A stretch of DNA of 38,461 nucleotides from an uncultured Flavobacteriaceae bacterium (GCA_913030895.1 CAJWGK010000011.1:1-38461), one strand, 5' to 3'; positions 9,501-19,057 are shown, numbered from the stretch's first letter. Made by a program: numbers and translations. Notes: a model not told the origin generated them from the letters alone.

Positions 9501-11153
9501 TTGATCACAAGTCTAAAGATTTTAAATTATGCTTTAATTGAGCATCTAGATATTTCCTTCTCCGACGGAATGACTTGTATCACTGGAGAAACAGGGGCAG
9601 GAAAGTCAATTTTGATGGGAGGCTTATCATTAGTTTTAGGTAAAAGAGCAGATTTAAGTGTACTTAAAGACAATTCAAAAAAATGTATTGTCGAAGCTAG
9701 CTTTCTTATTGATAACTATCCCTTGAAAGAATTTTTTGAAGAAGCTGAATTGGATTATGAGTCCGAAACCATCCTGAGGAGAGAAATTATTCCCAGTGGA
9801 AAATCTAGAGCTTTTATCAATGATACACCAGTTACACTTGACAAGATCAATCGGTTGAGTGAGTTTTTAATAGATGTTCATTCACAGCACGAAAACCAAT
9901 CGCTCTTTAAAAGTGAATATCAGTTTCTGGTATTGGATGCATTGGCAGAAAACGATCAAACTTTATTGGAATACCGTAATAATCTTGCTGAATTTCAGAA
10001 TACCCAAAAGGAATTAAATGATTTTCGCTTAAGTGCTGATAATGCCAAGAAAGAGTGCGACTATAACCAGTTTTTATTTGATGAATTAGTCAGTGCAGAT
10101 TTACAATCAGATATGTTATCGCCAATTGAGGAAGAAATTGATCAACTCTCCAATGTTGAGGATTTACAACTCTATATTTCACAAAGCATTCAAATTATTG
10201 AAGATGAACAAATCGGACTTTCATCGCAGTTTAATTCATTGAAGTCAGCTCTAAATAATGCAGCCAATAAATCCAAAAGCTACGCTGATTTGTACGAGCG
10301 TATTTCTAGCCTTGACATTGATTTAAAAGATGTTCTCGACGAGCTATCAAACAAGTACGAAACGCTTGAAAGCAATCCAACGCTTTTAGAAAACTTAAAT
10401 CAGAAGCTTGATAAAATTCAATCCCTTTTTCAAAAGCATCAAGTAGCCAATGTTGGAGATTTGATCAAGATAAAAAACGAACTAGAAAAAAGGTTGGAGG
10501 AAACTCATAATCTAGAAGATAAAATTGAGGGCTTAAAAACGAAATTGAATCAAGTTGAGCAAACCCTAGAGCACCTGGCAGGAAAGCTCAATAAAAACCG
10601 CCAAAAAGCCATTCCAAAACTATGTGGTGAGATGGAACAGATCATTTCTAAAATGGGAATGCAGCGAGCCAAATTCAAAGTGGTTTTAAATCCCTCGGAC
10701 ACATTTTTGAACAATGGAAAAGAGCAAATAGATTTTTTGTTTTCAGCCAATTTAGGCGCTGCTTTTAGACCGATAAAAAAAGTAGCCTCTGGTGGTGAAA
10801 TGTCTAGAATTATGTTATCAATTAAATCTATACTTTCACGATTTAAGCAGCTTCCAACGATTGTTTTCGATGAGATTGATACGGGAGTTTCGGGTACAGT
10901 ATCCAATGAAATTGGTAATATAATGGCTCAGATGGCACAATACATGCAGGTCTTTACCATTACTCATTTACCACAAGTAGCAGCAAAAGGGAAACAACAC
11001 TACAAAGTTTATAAACAGGTTTATGAAACTTCAACTCAGACCAAGATTAAAGAGATGAATCAAGAGGAAAGGGTAGTTGAGTTAGCCCAAATGCTTTCTG
11101 GCGAGGACTTGACTCAAACCGCGGTAGATCATGCGCGACAATTACTCAATTAG
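9501..11153 (+). CDS. recN: DNA repair protein RecN
   Basis: SMC-like ATPase that helps in recombinational repair of double-strand breaks. The Walker A GETGAGKS is at 29-36, a QHEN motif follows, a long coiled-coil-rich middle covers roughly 160-375, the ABC signature SGGEMSR is near 430 and the Walker B VFDEIDTGVSG near 453-464. Length (550) is normal. The start is TTG 9501: the first ATG would be residue 24 and would remove the first strands that lead into Walker A, and MITSLKILNYALIEHL is exactly the expected N-terminus. It follows the porD-like gene by 64 bases and has its own promoter. Confidence 0.95.
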   Translation: MITSLKILNYALIEHLDISFSDGMTCITGETGAGKSILMGGLSLVLGKRADLSVLKDNSKKCIVEASFLIDNYPLKEFFEEAELDYESETILRREIIPSGKSRAFINDTPVTLDKINRLSEFLIDVHSQHENQSLFKSEYQFLVLDALAENDQTLLEYRNNLAEFQNTQKELNDFRLSADNAKKECDYNQFLFDELVSADLQSDMLSPIEEEIDQLSNVEDLQLYISQSIQIIEDEQIGLSSQFNSLKSALNNAANKSKSYADLYERISSLDIDLKDVLDELSNKYETLESNPTLLENLNQKLDKIQSLFQKHQVANVGDLIKIKNELEKRLEETHNLEDKIEGLKTKLNQVEQTLEHLAGKLNKNRQKAIPKLCGEMEQIISKMGMQRAKFKVVLNPSDTFLNNGKEQIDFLFSANLGAAFRPIKKVASGGEMSRIMLSIKSILSRFKQLPTIVFDEIDTGVSGTVSNEIGNIMAQMAQYMQVFTITHLPQVAAKGKQHYKVYKQVYETSTQTKIKEMNQEERVVELAQMLSGEDLTQTAVDHARQLLN

Positions 11154-11189
11154 CTGTATCTTTAGCAATAATTTTAAAACTAATCAGGT

Positions 11190-12005
11190 ATGTCCCACAG
11201 TATTTTAGAAGGGAAAAAAGGAATCATTTTTGGTGCATTAGATGATCAATCTATCGCTTGGAAAACTGCCGAATCAGTAAAAAATGAGGGCGGTGAATTC
11301 GTATTAACTAACGCTCCGGTAGCAATGAGAATGGGCGCAATTAACGAATTGGCTGAAAAAACCGGATCAATAGTTATTCCAGCGGATGCTACTCAAATTG
11401 ATGATTTAGAAAATCTAATAGATAAATCGATGTCACACCTCAATGGGAAGTTAGATTTTGTCCTTCACTCTATTGGAATGTCCGTCAATGTAAGAAAAGG
11501 CAGACATTATACGGATTTAAATCACGATTGGATGACCAAGGGCTGGGATGTGTCAGCGGTTTCATTTCATAAATTGATGCAGGTACTTTACAAAAAAGAC
11601 GCGATGAATCCGTGGGGGAGCATTGTGGCATTGTCATATGTTGCGGCACAGAGAACCTTTCCTAATTACAACGATATGGCAGATAATAAGGCTTATTTAG
11701 AGTCTATTGCTAGAAGTTTTGGTTATTTCTTTGGGAAAGAAAAAAACGTCAGGGTAAATACCATTTCTCAATCACCAACCCTAACTACGGCAGGGAAGGG
11801 GGTTAAAGGACTAGATGGTTTCCTAAACTATGCAGAGCAAACCGCTCCTTTAGGAAACGCCACTGCCGAGGATTGTGCAAATTATACAGTGATGATGTTT
11901 TCAGACTACACCAAGAGAGTAACCCTACAAAATCTTTACAACGATGGCGGGTTCTCAAATGTTGGCGTTAGTCAGGAAATAATTGATGCTTTGGATAATG
12001 GCTGA
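11190..12005 (+). CDS. fabI: enoyl-ACP reductase FabI
   Basis: NADH-dependent reductase of the last step in each round of fatty acid elongation. It is a short-chain dehydrogenase fold: the N-terminal GKKGIIFGALDDQSIAW is the FabI form of the nucleotide loop, and the catalytic pair is Tyr160 and Lys167 (NYNDMADNK), with Tyr150 in LSYVAAQ as the additional conserved Tyr. ISQSPTLTTAGKGV is the flexible substrate-binding loop. Length (271) is typical. It lies 36 bases after recN, an arrangement I recall from other Flavobacteriia. A weak -7-like box (TATCTTTA, 11157-11164) precedes it. Confidence 0.96.
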   Translation: MSHSILEGKKGIIFGALDDQSIAWKTAESVKNEGGEFVLTNAPVAMRMGAINELAEKTGSIVIPADATQIDDLENLIDKSMSHLNGKLDFVLHSIGMSVNVRKGRHYTDLNHDWMTKGWDVSAVSFHKLMQVLYKKDAMNPWGSIVALSYVAAQRTFPNYNDMADNKAYLESIARSFGYFFGKEKNVRVNTISQSPTLTTAGKGVKGLDGFLNYAEQTAPLGNATAEDCANYTVMMFSDYTKRVTLQNLYNDGGFSNVGVSQEIIDALDNG

Positions 12006-12036
12006 ATACTACCCTTAATAAGTATTGATAGCAAAA

Positions 12037-12993
12037 ATGGATCAATCCTTCGAAAAACTTCAAAATAAATTTCTTGAAAAAAAGAAGTTTCGAATTTTTT
12101 TCATTTTTATTATTTTATCCCTTTCCTTCTGGATCATCACAAAACTTTCAAATACATATAACGAAACGATTTTTTTTAAGGCAGTATTAACTGATATACC
12201 AGACTTTATCCTGCCCGAAGACATAGAAGAATTGACTTTTTCCGCAGATATTAATGCGAGTGGATTTCAGCTATTACTTTATAACTTTCTAAATGATGAA
12301 ATTAACATTTCAGCAACAGATGGAGATTTTAGTTCCGATATTGCTCAAGTTGACTTATTAGAGCAAAGATTTAACATTCAACAACAACTTTTCCAAAATA
12401 CCATCTTAAATCAACTTCAACCCTCAACCTTGACTTTTGCTTTTGATCAACTAAAAAGAAAAAGGGTACCGGTCTATGCTGTGACGGAAATCGATTATAA
12501 GCTTGGATATGAAAGAGCTGAGGATTGGAAAATTTATCCTGACAGCATTTGGGTTGCTGGACCGTCCAATATCATAGATACACTAAACAACTATCCAACA
12601 AAAACGATTCAAAAAAAGAAGGTTGAGAAAAAAATATCTGAATTGGTTAGTCTCAAATCAATTCAAGGGCTAAAACCAGCGGTTAAAGAAGTAAAAGTAA
12701 CTGCTGATGTCAACAAGTTTACCGAGAAAACACTCGAAGTTTTTGTAAACATCAGAAACTTACCAGACTCTCTTATCATCAAGCTTTTTCCGCAATCAGT
12801 CAAAACTACTTTTTTAGCACTGATAGATAGCGTAGAGGGAATTGGATCAAGCGATTTTTTATTTTATTGTGATTTTGAAGACACACAAAGTGGAGAACTA
12901 AACTCGTTGGAAGTCAAACTTATTGATCAACCAGATGGAGTACGGAATGTTAGATGGGAACCTAAAAAACTTGATTATCTGATTCGTCAATGA
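12037..12993 (+). CDS. YbbR-like domain membrane protein
   Basis: A 318-residue protein with one N-terminal membrane segment (residues about 20-40, FFIFIILSLSFWIITKL) and a long exported part containing YbbR-type repeats: KRVPVYAVTEIDYKLGYE and PDSIWVAGPSNIIDTL are the characteristic strand pair. YbbR proteins in Firmicutes regulate the diadenylate cyclase CdaA; no cyclase gene is next to it here, so that role is not implied. I take ATG 12037 as start; an upstream TTG at 12025 would add four residues. It overlaps coaE by four bases (ATGA), so the two are translationally coupled. The same pair occurs in other Flavobacteriia. Confidence 0.82.
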   Translation: MDQSFEKLQNKFLEKKKFRIFFIFIILSLSFWIITKLSNTYNETIFFKAVLTDIPDFILPEDIEELTFSADINASGFQLLLYNFLNDEINISATDGDFSSDIAQVDLLEQRFNIQQQLFQNTILNQLQPSTLTFAFDQLKRKRVPVYAVTEIDYKLGYERAEDWKIYPDSIWVAGPSNIIDTLNNYPTKTIQKKKVEKKISELVSLKSIQGLKPAVKEVKVTADVNKFTEKTLEVFVNIRNLPDSLIIKLFPQSVKTTFLALIDSVEGIGSSDFLFYCDFEDTQSGELNSLEVKLIDQPDGVRNVRWEPKKLDYLIRQ

Positions 12994-13574
12994 AAATAGT
13001 AGGATTAACAGGCGGGATTGGTAGCGGTAAAACCTCGGTTTTAAATGAGTTTGCATCACTTGGCGTTCCATGTTATCAAGCAGATGAAACTGCCAAAAAG
13101 TTAATGCATGAGGATCAAAATATAATTGAGGCTATAAAGGCTAATTTCGGCGAAGAAATCTATTCAGGAAGTCAGCTTGATAAAAAAAAGCTTGCAGCTA
13201 TAGTTTTTGATAATAAAAAAAACCTAGCCCAACTCAATGCGATAGTTCACCCTGCTGTTGCTGATGATTTTGAAAGATTTAAAATGCAACAAAAAGGGTC
13301 TTATTTGATTAAAGAAGCCGCGATTTTATTGGAGACCGAATCGAGTAAAAATTGTGACTTTGTGATCTTAGTTACAGCGCCGAAATCCGTGAGATTAGAT
13401 CGAGTACTCAAAAGAGGTGGAATAAGTGAAAAGGATATTTTAAATAGAATGCAAAATCAGTGGGATGACGCACAGAAAATCCCTTTAGCGGATTATGTTA
13501 TTGAAAATATAGATTGGGATAATACCCTAAAAAGTATAAAAGAAATCCACCATCACCTGTCTTCAAACAACTGA
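12990..13574 (+). CDS. coaE: dephospho-CoA kinase CoaE
   Basis: Phosphorylates dephospho-CoA to coenzyme A, the last step of the pathway that also uses the coaBC product encoded at 7348-8544. The P-loop GGIGSGKT is at 8-15, followed by the CoaE signature Asp in YQADETAKKLM and HPAVADDF. LLETESSKNCDFVILVTAP holds the lid region. Length (194) is normal. The start overlaps the YbbR-like gene by four bases. An 81-base gap to the histidine kinase gene follows. Confidence 0.96.
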   Translation: MKIVGLTGGIGSGKTSVLNEFASLGVPCYQADETAKKLMHEDQNIIEAIKANFGEEIYSGSQLDKKKLAAIVFDNKKNLAQLNAIVHPAVADDFERFKMQQKGSYLIKEAAILLETESSKNCDFVILVTAPKSVRLDRVLKRGGISEKDILNRMQNQWDDAQKIPLADYVIENIDWDNTLKSIKEIHHHLSSNN

Positions 13575-13655
13575 GAATTGGCATATTAACAATCCATTAA
13601 GTTTTAAAGTGCTATAATTTTAATTAATTTGCTTTAAATTAAGATTACTCGAATC

Positions 13656-15239
13656 TTGAAGAGGAACTTTTTTATTATTCTAGTTAGTTTAATGGTAACT
13701 TCTATAGTTGCTATTACTGTCGTTCAGGCTTATTGGATATCAACTGCTTGGGAAAACAAAGAAGAGGAATTTAGTCTTGCAGTAAGTCAATCTTTACAGT
13801 CTGTTTCCGTCAAAGTGCAAGAACAAGAAATGTCTGATTACATTATGGCATTTCAGCAGCTTATTGATTCTGTTGGAACACCCAATGATTCTAACTTTAC
13901 TGATGTTTTTCTATTTATGGATGAAGATATTTCTTCCAATCTCACCTCTTTTTATGCATTTGGTATTTTGGAGGAAGATTACAATATAAATCTTTCAGAG
14001 GCGAACAGCGGATTCTTTGATGATAACATTAAAGATTATAAAAAGGTTAAAACCACTACTGTTTTAAGTAAAGACAAAATTTTTAACCGAGAAAACAGGA
14101 TTGCTACGTCTATTAATAAATTGAAGACCGTGGAACGAATGTCGCTCTACGATCAAGCAAAGTATCGTTCCGCTTTTGCAGATTACTCAAGTACAATCCC
14201 AATCCATGTGAGAATAAATTCTCAAGAACTCAAGCTATTATTAGATCAGGAGTTTAAAGCAAGAAACATATTGACCAATTATGAATTTGGAATATACAAC
14301 AACGGTCTGTCCACCAAAGTAGTGTCAAATAATTATTCTGAGACACAAAAAGGACCAAAATATCAGACGCCTATTTTTACCCTTGATGAGGATGGTAGTA
14401 GTCCCTACAAACTGGTCGTTTCTTTTCCAGATAGAGATCAATTTGTTTTTTCATCTATACTAAGTGTTGCCGGACTATCATTTTTATTAACCGTCTTCAT
14501 TATTATAGTTTCTTCAACCGCCATCTATCAGATTATTCGTCAAAAAAAAGTATCAGAGATGAAATCCGATTTCATCAACAACATGTCCCATGAATTTAAA
14601 ACCCCAATTGCAACCATTAATTTAGCTCTAGATGCTATTTCCAGTCCTAGAGTACAAAGCTCTGGAAATAAAGTTGGTAAATACGTTGAAATGATAAGGG
14701 AAGAAAATCAACGAATGTTGTCACAGATAGAAAACGTATTGATGATCTCTCGTTTAGAAAAAAGTACCTCTCCAATAGAGTTAACTGAAATCGATCTTCA
14801 TGATACTGTTGAAAATGCCGTTCGTCATATCGATTTAATTGTCAAACATGAAAAAGGTGAAATAAGCACTTTTTTAAATGCAACAAAAACAAAGTTTAGA
14901 GGTAATTTAAATCACTTTACCAACGTTATTGTTAATATACTTGATAATGCAATCAAGTATTCTGACGATAAACCTGTGATTAAAATTGGCACTGCCGACG
15001 TTGATGACGCTCTTGAGCTAAGAATTAGTGATGAGGGTATTGGCATGGACATGGCCACCCAAAAACATGTTTTTGAAAAATTCTACAGGCAACATAGTGG
15101 AAACATTCACAATATCAAAGGACATGGACTTGGTTTGTCTTACGTTAAAAAAATTGTTCAAATTCACGGGGGCGATATTTTATTAAATAGCAAACTAGGA
15201 GTTGGCACTACTTTTGTAATTAAGTTACCCCGATTATAA
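13656..15239 (+). CDS. sensor histidine kinase, RprX-like
   Basis: Membrane sensor kinase of a two-component pair. TM1 covers about residues 4-27, a periplasmic sensor region about 30-265, TM2 about 267-293. The DHp helix follows at once, with phospho-acceptor His312 in NMSHEFKTPIA; no HAMP domain fits between TM2 and DHp. The ATPase domain has the N box NILDNAIKYSD (427-437), DEGIGMD (459-465) and GHGLGLS (489-495). The start is TTG 13656: the first ATG (residue 13) falls inside TM1 and would lose the Lys-Arg that orient it. The architecture and the partner resemble Bacteroides RprX/RprY. The signal sensed is unknown. Confidence 0.92.
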   Translation: MKRNFFIILVSLMVTSIVAITVVQAYWISTAWENKEEEFSLAVSQSLQSVSVKVQEQEMSDYIMAFQQLIDSVGTPNDSNFTDVFLFMDEDISSNLTSFYAFGILEEDYNINLSEANSGFFDDNIKDYKKVKTTTVLSKDKIFNRENRIATSINKLKTVERMSLYDQAKYRSAFADYSSTIPIHVRINSQELKLLLDQEFKARNILTNYEFGIYNNGLSTKVVSNNYSETQKGPKYQTPIFTLDEDGSSPYKLVVSFPDRDQFVFSSILSVAGLSFLLTVFIIIVSSTAIYQIIRQKKVSEMKSDFINNMSHEFKTPIATINLALDAISSPRVQSSGNKVGKYVEMIREENQRMLSQIENVLMISRLEKSTSPIELTEIDLHDTVENAVRHIDLIVKHEKGEISTFLNATKTKFRGNLNHFTNVIVNILDNAIKYSDDKPVIKIGTADVDDALELRISDEGIGMDMATQKHVFEKFYRQHSGNIHNIKGHGLGLSYVKKIVQIHGGDILLNSKLGVGTTFVIKLPRL

Positions 15240-15259
15240 ACCTTAAAATCTAGCCTAAT

Positions 15260-15961
15260 ATGAGCGAATCTAAAAAAATATTGATTGTTGAGGACGATTT
15301 TAACTTTGGAAGTATCCTCAAGGATTACTTAATGCTAAATGATTATGCTGTAGTCCTCGCTAAAAATGGAATTGAGGGTTTTGAAAAGTTCCAAAAAGAC
15401 ACCTATGATATGTGTATATTGGATGTAATGATGCCTTATAAAGATGGGTTTTCTTTGGCTAAAGAAATACGTGAAAAAGATGAAAATATTCCACTTATAT
15501 TCCTAACTGCAAAAAATCTGAAAGAAGATGTTTTAAAAGGCTTTAAAATTGGTGCGGACGATTATATCACAAAGCCTTTTGATTCCGATGTACTTTTGGC
15601 AAAAATCAAAGCTATTTTAAATCGCAAGAATTTTTTCAATATTCCTGAGTCTGAAAATCATGAGTTTGTGATAGGTAAATTTATATTCAATTCTAAATTA
15701 CGTTTTTTAAATTTTGATGAAAGTGAGCCTGTAAAACTCTCTCCTAAAGAGAACCAGCTTCTAAAATTACTGGTCCTAAATATCAATGATCTTTTAACGA
15801 GAGAAATGGCGCTAAACAAGATTTGGAGGGATGACAACTACTTTACTTCTAGAAGTATGGATGTTTACATTGCCAAGTTGAGAAAGTATCTTAGAAAGGA
15901 TGAAAACGTGGAAATATTAAATATTCACGGAGAGGGATTCAGGTTAGTTGTATCCGAATAA
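15260..15961 (+). CDS. response regulator, OmpR family (RprY-like)
   Basis: Transcription factor partner of the kinase encoded 20 bases upstream. The receiver domain (about 1-120) has the acidic pocket Glu11-Asp12-Asp13, phospho-acceptor Asp55 (ILDVMMP), Thr83 and Lys105 (KPF). The C-terminal winged helix (about 135-230) shows LSPKENQLLKLLV and SMDVYIAKLRKYL, typical of OmpR/PhoB-type DNA binding. Length (233) is normal. It ends 13 bases before the convergent xerD stop. Targets cannot be read from the sequence. Confidence 0.95.
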   Translation: MSESKKILIVEDDFNFGSILKDYLMLNDYAVVLAKNGIEGFEKFQKDTYDMCILDVMMPYKDGFSLAKEIREKDENIPLIFLTAKNLKEDVLKGFKIGADDYITKPFDSDVLLAKIKAILNRKNFFNIPESENHEFVIGKFIFNSKLRFLNFDESEPVKLSPKENQLLKLLVLNINDLLTREMALNKIWRDDNYFTSRSMDVYIAKLRKYLRKDENVEILNIHGEGFRLVVSE

Positions 15962-15974
15962 AATTCATTAATTA

Positions 15975-16874
15975 TTACTGATTTCGCGGGTGGAACTTTT
16001 GCATCACATTTTTTAGATGCTTGTTGTCTAGGTGCGTGTATATTTCCGTAGTAGTTATGCTTTCGTGACCAAGTAGTATTTGTATTGATCTAAGGTCAGC
16101 TCCATTTTCTAGTAGATGAGTAGCAAAGGAATGTCTAAAAGTATGAGGGCTTATTTTCTTTTTAATACCAGCCTTTTTTGCCGTATTTCTAACGATAGTA
16201 AAGATCATAGCACGAGTAATTTTTCCTCCATTTCGATTTAAAAATAAAACATCATTGTCTTGTGGATTGATATTTTGTAACTGCCGAATTTCATCAACGT
16301 AAATTTGGATATATTTCTTGGAGTAACTTCCTAACGGCACCAATCTTTGTTTATCTCCTTTTCCAGTTACTCGTATAATATTCTCTTTGAAAAATACATT
16401 TGACATGGTTAACTCAACTAACTCACTAACTCTCAATCCACTTCCATACAGCGTTTCAATAATTGCACGGTTGCGATGCCCGTGGGTTTGATTCAATTCA
16501 ATGCTGTCAAGAATTTTTTCTATTTCCTGAAGATTGAGTGTTTCAGGGAGTTTTCTACCCAGTTTTGGACTTTCTATCAAATCAGCAGGTGAACTTTCAC
16601 GGTGATTTTCAAAAATTAAAAAATTAAAAAAACTTTTTATAGCCGAAATTTGTCTTGCCTGACTGCTGCTACCAATAGATTTTGACTGTTTGTAGATAAA
16701 CTGTTGAAGCGTCTCTCTAGTGCAATTTTTAGGTGTTTGCACAATTTTATTTTCTTCTAGAAAATGAGCCAGAGAAACAATATCCAGACAGTAATTTTTT
16801 ACTGTATTTTCAGATAGACCTCTTTCTATCTTGAGGTAAAATTCGAAATCACTAATAAGAGAATTCCAGTTCAA
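15975..16874 (-). CDS. xerD: tyrosine recombinase XerD
   Basis: Site-specific recombinase that resolves chromosome dimers at dif with a partner Xer protein. The catalytic residues are complete, and their numbering coincides with E. coli XerD: Arg148, Lys172, His244, Arg247, His270 and nucleophile Tyr279. The N-terminal SAM-like core-binding domain (about 1-90) is intact, as is the C-terminal tail. Length (299) is typical. It is divergent from aroQ across a 315-base gap, a pairing I recall from other Flavobacteriia, which argues for a chromosomal housekeeping Xer and not an integron or element integrase. Confidence 0.95.
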   Translation of the reverse strand: MNWNSLISDFEFYLKIERGLSENTVKNYCLDIVSLAHFLEENKIVQTPKNCTRETLQQFIYKQSKSIGSSSQARQISAIKSFFNFLIFENHRESSPADLIESPKLGRKLPETLNLQEIEKILDSIELNQTHGHRNRAIIETLYGSGLRVSELVELTMSNVFFKENIIRVTGKGDKQRLVPLGSYSKKYIQIYVDEIRQLQNINPQDNDVLFLNRNGGKITRAMIFTIVRNTAKKAGIKKKISPHTFRHSFATHLLENGADLRSIQILLGHESITTTEIYTHLDNKHLKNVMQKFHPRNQ

Positions 16875-17189
16875 AGCAATGTAAATTTAAATAAATCTAT
16901 TTACTTGGATGTTATTGTAAATGATTAAAGGGCTTAGTATGGATATTTGCTAATACAACCCCTTTAAGCCTTTCTTAATCACTGTAATTTGCGTTGTGTT
17001 ACTATTTATCTTGTGGAAATTTAGAACTGTAAATAGATCTCATAGCATTTTATTTTTGGGAATAAAGCTAAGATAGGTAAGCCATGATGAAATAAGTTTA
17101 ATTTTAACAATATAAATGTAAGTTTGGTGTAGATTAAATTCAAAATTCACCTGACAAAAAAAAATGGTTAATTTTGACAAAATTTTGAA
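16875..17189. other. intergenic region between divergent xerD and aroQ
   Basis: This 315-base stretch is AT-rich and holds no open frame of useful length. Two inverted repeats are visible: TTAAAGGG (16925-16932) with CCCTTTAA (16960-16967), containing a smaller TTAG/CTAA pair, and CTATTTA (17002-17008) with TAAATAG (17030-17036). Neither is followed by a T run in either direction, so they do not look like terminators. The aroQ promoter box is at 17169-17176. No good promoter box is seen for xerD. Nothing else is recognised. Confidence 0.5.
17169..17176 (+). promoter_or_regulatory. candidate -7 element for aroQ
   Basis: TAATTTTG is a perfect TAnnTTTG match 13 bases before the aroQ ATG. The expected start of transcription is about 17182, leaving a very short leader. 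No TTG is found at the -33 spacing. Confidence 0.45.
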
Positions 17190-17609
17190 ATGAAAATAGC
17201 TATAATAAATGGTCCGAACTTAAATCTCTTGGGAACGAGAGAGCCAGGCGTCTATGGTCATCAAACTTTTGAAGACTACTTAAAAAGTTTAGTTGCAGCT
17301 TATCCCAGCATAGACTTTGACTATTTTCAATCTAATATTGAAGGTGAATTAATTGACCAAATCCAAAAAGTTGGATTTTCCTCGGATGGTATCCTTTTGA
17401 ATGCAGCCGCTTATACTCATACCTCAGTTGGAATCGGTGATGCTGTCAAGGCAGTAGATACTCCTGTAATTGAAATCCATATTTCAAATACTTTTTCTCG
17501 TGAGGATTTCAGGCATAAGTCTTACCTCACTCCGGTTTCAAAGGGAATAATAGTTGGTTTTGGCCTCGATAGCTACCGTTTGGGAATCGAAGCCTTATTA
17601 AAACCCTAG
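17190..17609 (+). CDS. aroQ: type II 3-dehydroquinate dehydratase AroQ
   Basis: Third step of the shikimate pathway. A small 139-residue flavodoxin-like protein that forms dodecamers in the family. Visible active-site residues are Asn10 in NGPNLNLLGTREP, Tyr22 (the catalytic Tyr in the lid loop), Asn71 and His77 in NAAAYTHTS, the catalytic His97 in EIHISN and Arg108 in REDFRHKS. The usual NPGAYTH is NAAAYTH here, a mild variation outside the catalytic residues. The stop overlaps that of the convergent lpdA gene through a shared CTAG palindrome at 17606-17609. Confidence 0.96.
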   Translation: MKIAIINGPNLNLLGTREPGVYGHQTFEDYLKSLVAAYPSIDFDYFQSNIEGELIDQIQKVGFSSDGILLNAAAYTHTSVGIGDAVKAVDTPVIEIHISNTFSREDFRHKSYLTPVSKGIIVGFGLDSYRLGIEALLKP

Positions 17610-18994
17610 AGGTGAATCACCTCATCATAAGCATCAGCAACGGCTTCCATAACTGCTTCACTCATCGTAGGGTGAGGATGAACAGTTTTTAATACTTCGT
17701 GGCCAGTAGTCTCAAGTTTTCGACCTAAAACTGCCTCAGCGATCATGTCAGTTACTCCTACGCCAATCATATGGCAACCAAGCCATTCGCCGTATTTAGC
17801 ATCAAAGATGACTTTCACGAATCCTTCTGAATTTCCGCCAGCTTGGGCTTTTCCAGAAGCCGAAAATGGGAATTTCCCAACTTTGATCTCTAAACCTTTT
17901 TCCTTGGCTTGTGCTTCGGTTAATCCAACAGACGCAACTTCAGGGAAACAGTAGGTACACCCTGGAATATTACCATAGTCAATTGGTTCTACGTGGTGTC
18001 CAGCTATTTTTTCAACGCAAAGTATTCCCTCAGCAGAGGCAACATGAGCAAGTGCTTGTCCCGAAGTGACATCTCCAATGGCATAATAACCAGGGAGATT
18101 TGTTTGGTAAAAGTCATTTACCATGATTTTATCCCTGTCAACCGCAATACCAACTTCTTCGAGGCCCAAATTTTCAATATTGGATTTGATTCCAACAGCG
18201 GAAAGAACAATGTCTGCACTAATTGTTTCCTCTCCTTTTGAGGTTTTTACAGTTGCCTTGACTACTTTACCTGTAACATCGACTCCAGTGACCTCTGAGC
18301 TGGTCATAATTTTTATGCCACTTTTTTTGAAACTTTTTTCTAATTGCTTTGAAACTTCCTCATCCTCTACAGGGACAATTCTATCTAAATATTCTACAAT
18401 TGTTACCTCTGTTCCCATTGCGTTGTAGAAATAAGCGAATTCAATTCCAATGGCTCCAGAACCTACAACAACAAGTTTTTTAGGCTGTTTTTCCAACGTC
18501 ATCGCTTCGCGATATCCGATTATTTTTTTGCCATCCTGAGGCAAACTAGGTAATTCTCTTGATCGAGCTCCAGTGGCGATTATGATATTTTTAGCTTTAT
18601 ATTCTTCTGTTTTATTATCAGCTGTGACACTTATTTTTTTGCCAGCCAAAACTTTACCGTGCCCCGTGAGAATATCAATTTTATTTTTTTTCATTAAAAA
18701 TTGAACTCCTTTGCTCATCCCCGCAGCGACGTCTCTACTTCTATTTACTACAGCATCAAAATCCTTATCATACTCTTTAACAGTCAGTCCATAATCTGCT
18801 GCATGTTTAAGATAGTTAAATACTTGAGCGGATTTAAGAAGTGCTTTGGTAGGGATACAGCCCCAATTAAGACATACCCCACCTAGACTTTCTTTTTCAA
18901 CAATGGCTGTTTTTAGTCCGAGTTGGGAGGCGCGAATTGCAGTTACATAGCCTCCAGGACCACTACCTAAAATGATTACATCATATTCTTTCAT
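17606..18994 (-). CDS. lpdA: dihydrolipoyl dehydrogenase (E3)
   Basis: Flavoprotein that reoxidises lipoamide in the 2-oxoacid dehydrogenase complexes and the glycine cleavage system. The FAD loop is ILGSGPGG, the redox disulfide is Cys41/Cys46 in GGVCLNWGCIPTK, the NAD loop is VVGSGAIGIEFA, and the C-terminal catalytic pair is His441/Glu446 in HPHPTMSE. Length is 462 residues from ATG 18994; a TTG one codon earlier is also open. No E1 or E2 gene is adjacent, so it probably serves several complexes. A perfect -7 box lies upstream. It converges on aroQ with overlapping stop codons. Confidence 0.97.
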   Translation of the reverse strand: MKEYDVIILGSGPGGYVTAIRASQLGLKTAIVEKESLGGVCLNWGCIPTKALLKSAQVFNYLKHAADYGLTVKEYDKDFDAVVNRSRDVAAGMSKGVQFLMKKNKIDILTGHGKVLAGKKISVTADNKTEEYKAKNIIIATGARSRELPSLPQDGKKIIGYREAMTLEKQPKKLVVVGSGAIGIEFAYFYNAMGTEVTIVEYLDRIVPVEDEEVSKQLEKSFKKSGIKIMTSSEVTGVDVTGKVVKATVKTSKGEETISADIVLSAVGIKSNIENLGLEEVGIAVDRDKIMVNDFYQTNLPGYYAIGDVTSGQALAHVASAEGILCVEKIAGHHVEPIDYGNIPGCTYCFPEVASVGLTEAQAKEKGLEIKVGKFPFSASGKAQAGGNSEGFVKVIFDAKYGEWLGCHMIGVGVTDMIAEAVLGRKLETTGHEVLKTVHPHPTMSEAVMEAVADAYDEVIHL

Positions 18995-19018
18995 CAAGAT
19001 TGAAGTTTAAATTCTTTG

Positions 19019-19026
19019 CAAATTTA
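19019..19026 (-). promoter_or_regulatory. candidate -7 element for lpdA
   Basis: Read on the minus strand this is TAAATTTG, a perfect TAnnTTTG match 24 bases before the lpdA ATG at 18994. It lies between msrB and lpdA, which suggests that lpdA is transcribed separately from the msrB pair. Confidence 0.45.
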
Positions 19027-19057
19027 AGAAACTGAAAGGTATTTTTTTGCTTATTGG

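Noticed and set aside
15975-16874. Integrase of a mobile element
   Set aside because: All catalytic positions and the length match housekeeping XerD, the neighbours are core genes, and no attachment repeats or cargo are seen.
17745-18428. Reading frames on the plus strand opposite lpdA
   Set aside because: lpdA is a complete, well-conserved gene; the opposite frames have no recognisable domains or start signals.
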